This document shows positions 6,801 to 7,042 of a stretch of DNA of 7,042 bases, one piece after another. Origin of the DNA: Candidatus Fermentibacterota bacterium (GTDB lineage Bacteria; JAFGKV01); the NCBI GenBank assembly GCA_016928395.1, contig JAFGKV010000289.1, positions 1-7,042 of the forward strand, read 5' to 3'. Every line of letters begins with the position of its first letter. Within the stretch, counting starts at the first letter, position 1. Both the position numbers and the translations under genes were made by a program. The notes beneath the pieces were generated by a model. It saw only the letters and a program-made list of their open reading frames with translations. It was not told the origin of the DNA and did no database searches.

Positions 6801-6825
6801 CCGGACGCGAACGGAGATCGTCCGG
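6801..6825. repeat. 7-bp inverted repeat between the protease and ankyrin-hydrolase genes
   Basis: CCGGACG (6801-6807) and CGTCCGG (6819-6825) are exact reverse complements separated by 11 bases. The site begins 20 bases after the stop codon of the protease gene on the minus strand and is centred about 92 bp upstream of the predicted sigma-54 transcription start. It may be a weak terminator hairpin for the protease gene (no T-run follows) or an upstream activator-binding site for the sigma-54 promoter. Chance is also possible at this base composition. Confidence 0.35.
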
Positions 6826-6845
6826 TTCTGGACAGAGCCGGGCCG

Positions 6846-7042
6846 TCACACCAAACGGTATACGTCCATCACGGTCGTATAGAGAAACAGCAGGCCCAAG
6901 GCGCCCCATCCGGCCAAGGCCAGGGGAAGCCGGAGCCTGCCCAGAGGACGATAGACCCGCTGCAGCACGCTCATCACGATGGAGCCTCCATCCAGGGGCG
7001 GGACCGGCGCCAGGTTGATGATGGCCAGGTTGACGCTCAGGA
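6846..7042 (-). CDS. RseP-like site-2 (M50) membrane metalloprotease, C-terminal fragment
   Basis: The frame enters from the right edge with two bases of a split codon, then encodes 64 residues ending at TGA (6848-6846); the start and the HExxH active-site region lie beyond the window. Visible part: SVNLAIINLAPVPPLDGG (residues 2-19), the family's conserved NLxPxPxLDGG segment whose Asp (codon 6990-6992) is the third zinc ligand, then a linker and a terminal hydrophobic helix (about 39-56) ending DVYRLV, as in RseP-type proteins. By family knowledge these proteases cut transmembrane segments of regulators such as anti-sigma factors, or clear signal peptides, in the inner membrane. The residue after LDGG is Ser, where many homologues have His. 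Because only the tail is visible, RseP cannot be separated from other M50 members. It is co-directional with the ankyrin-hydrolase gene, 198 bp upstream of it. Confidence 0.85.
   Translation of the reverse strand, partial: LSVNLAIINLAPVPPLDGGSIVMSVLQRVYRPLGRLRLPLALAGWGALGLLFLYTTVMDVYRLV

Overview
This is a GC-rich window from a diderm (Gram-negative-type) bacterium. The evidence for an outer membrane is a TolC-family channel, an exported protein with a lipid-free signal peptide, and the tail of an RseP-like intramembrane protease. The phylum cannot be fixed from the sequence. No rRNA, tRNA, transposase, integrase, phage gene or CRISPR array is visible, so it looks like ordinary chromosome rather than a mobile island.

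Layout. Positions 1-1212 (+) hold the C-terminal ~400 residues of a TolC/OEP-type outer-membrane efflux protein whose start lies upstream. It converges, with only 8 bp between stop codons, on a long minus-strand gene at 1221-4499 for a membrane-bound hybrid sensor histidine kinase (1092 aa; TM - extracytoplasmic sensor - TM - HAMP - three PAS - HisKA - HATPase - REC). A 198-bp gap with a perfect 11-bp-stem hairpin separates it from a second minus-strand gene at 4698-6647. That gene encodes an exported 649-aa protein with a signal peptide, about 11 ankyrin repeats and a C-terminal UlaG-like metallo-beta-lactamase-fold hydrolase. A further 198-bp gap carries a good match to a sigma-54 (-24/-12) promoter pointing at the ankyrin-hydrolase gene. 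The right edge (6846-7042, minus) is the C-terminal 64 residues of a site-2/RseP-type M50 protease, recognised from its LDGG motif and terminal membrane helix.

How the genes may work together. All four products belong to the cell envelope: an outer-membrane channel, an inner-membrane sensor kinase, a periplasmic (or exported) repeat-hydrolase fusion and an inner-membrane protease. The three minus-strand genes are co-directional but separated by gaps with candidate regulatory or termination signals, so they are probably not one simple operon. No DNA-binding response regulator, HPt protein, or efflux-pump partner (membrane fusion protein or inner-membrane transporter) is in view. The most unusual item is the exported ankyrin array fused to a metallo-beta-lactamase-fold domain, apparently under sigma-54 control. 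Its metal-ligand set departs from the canonical one.
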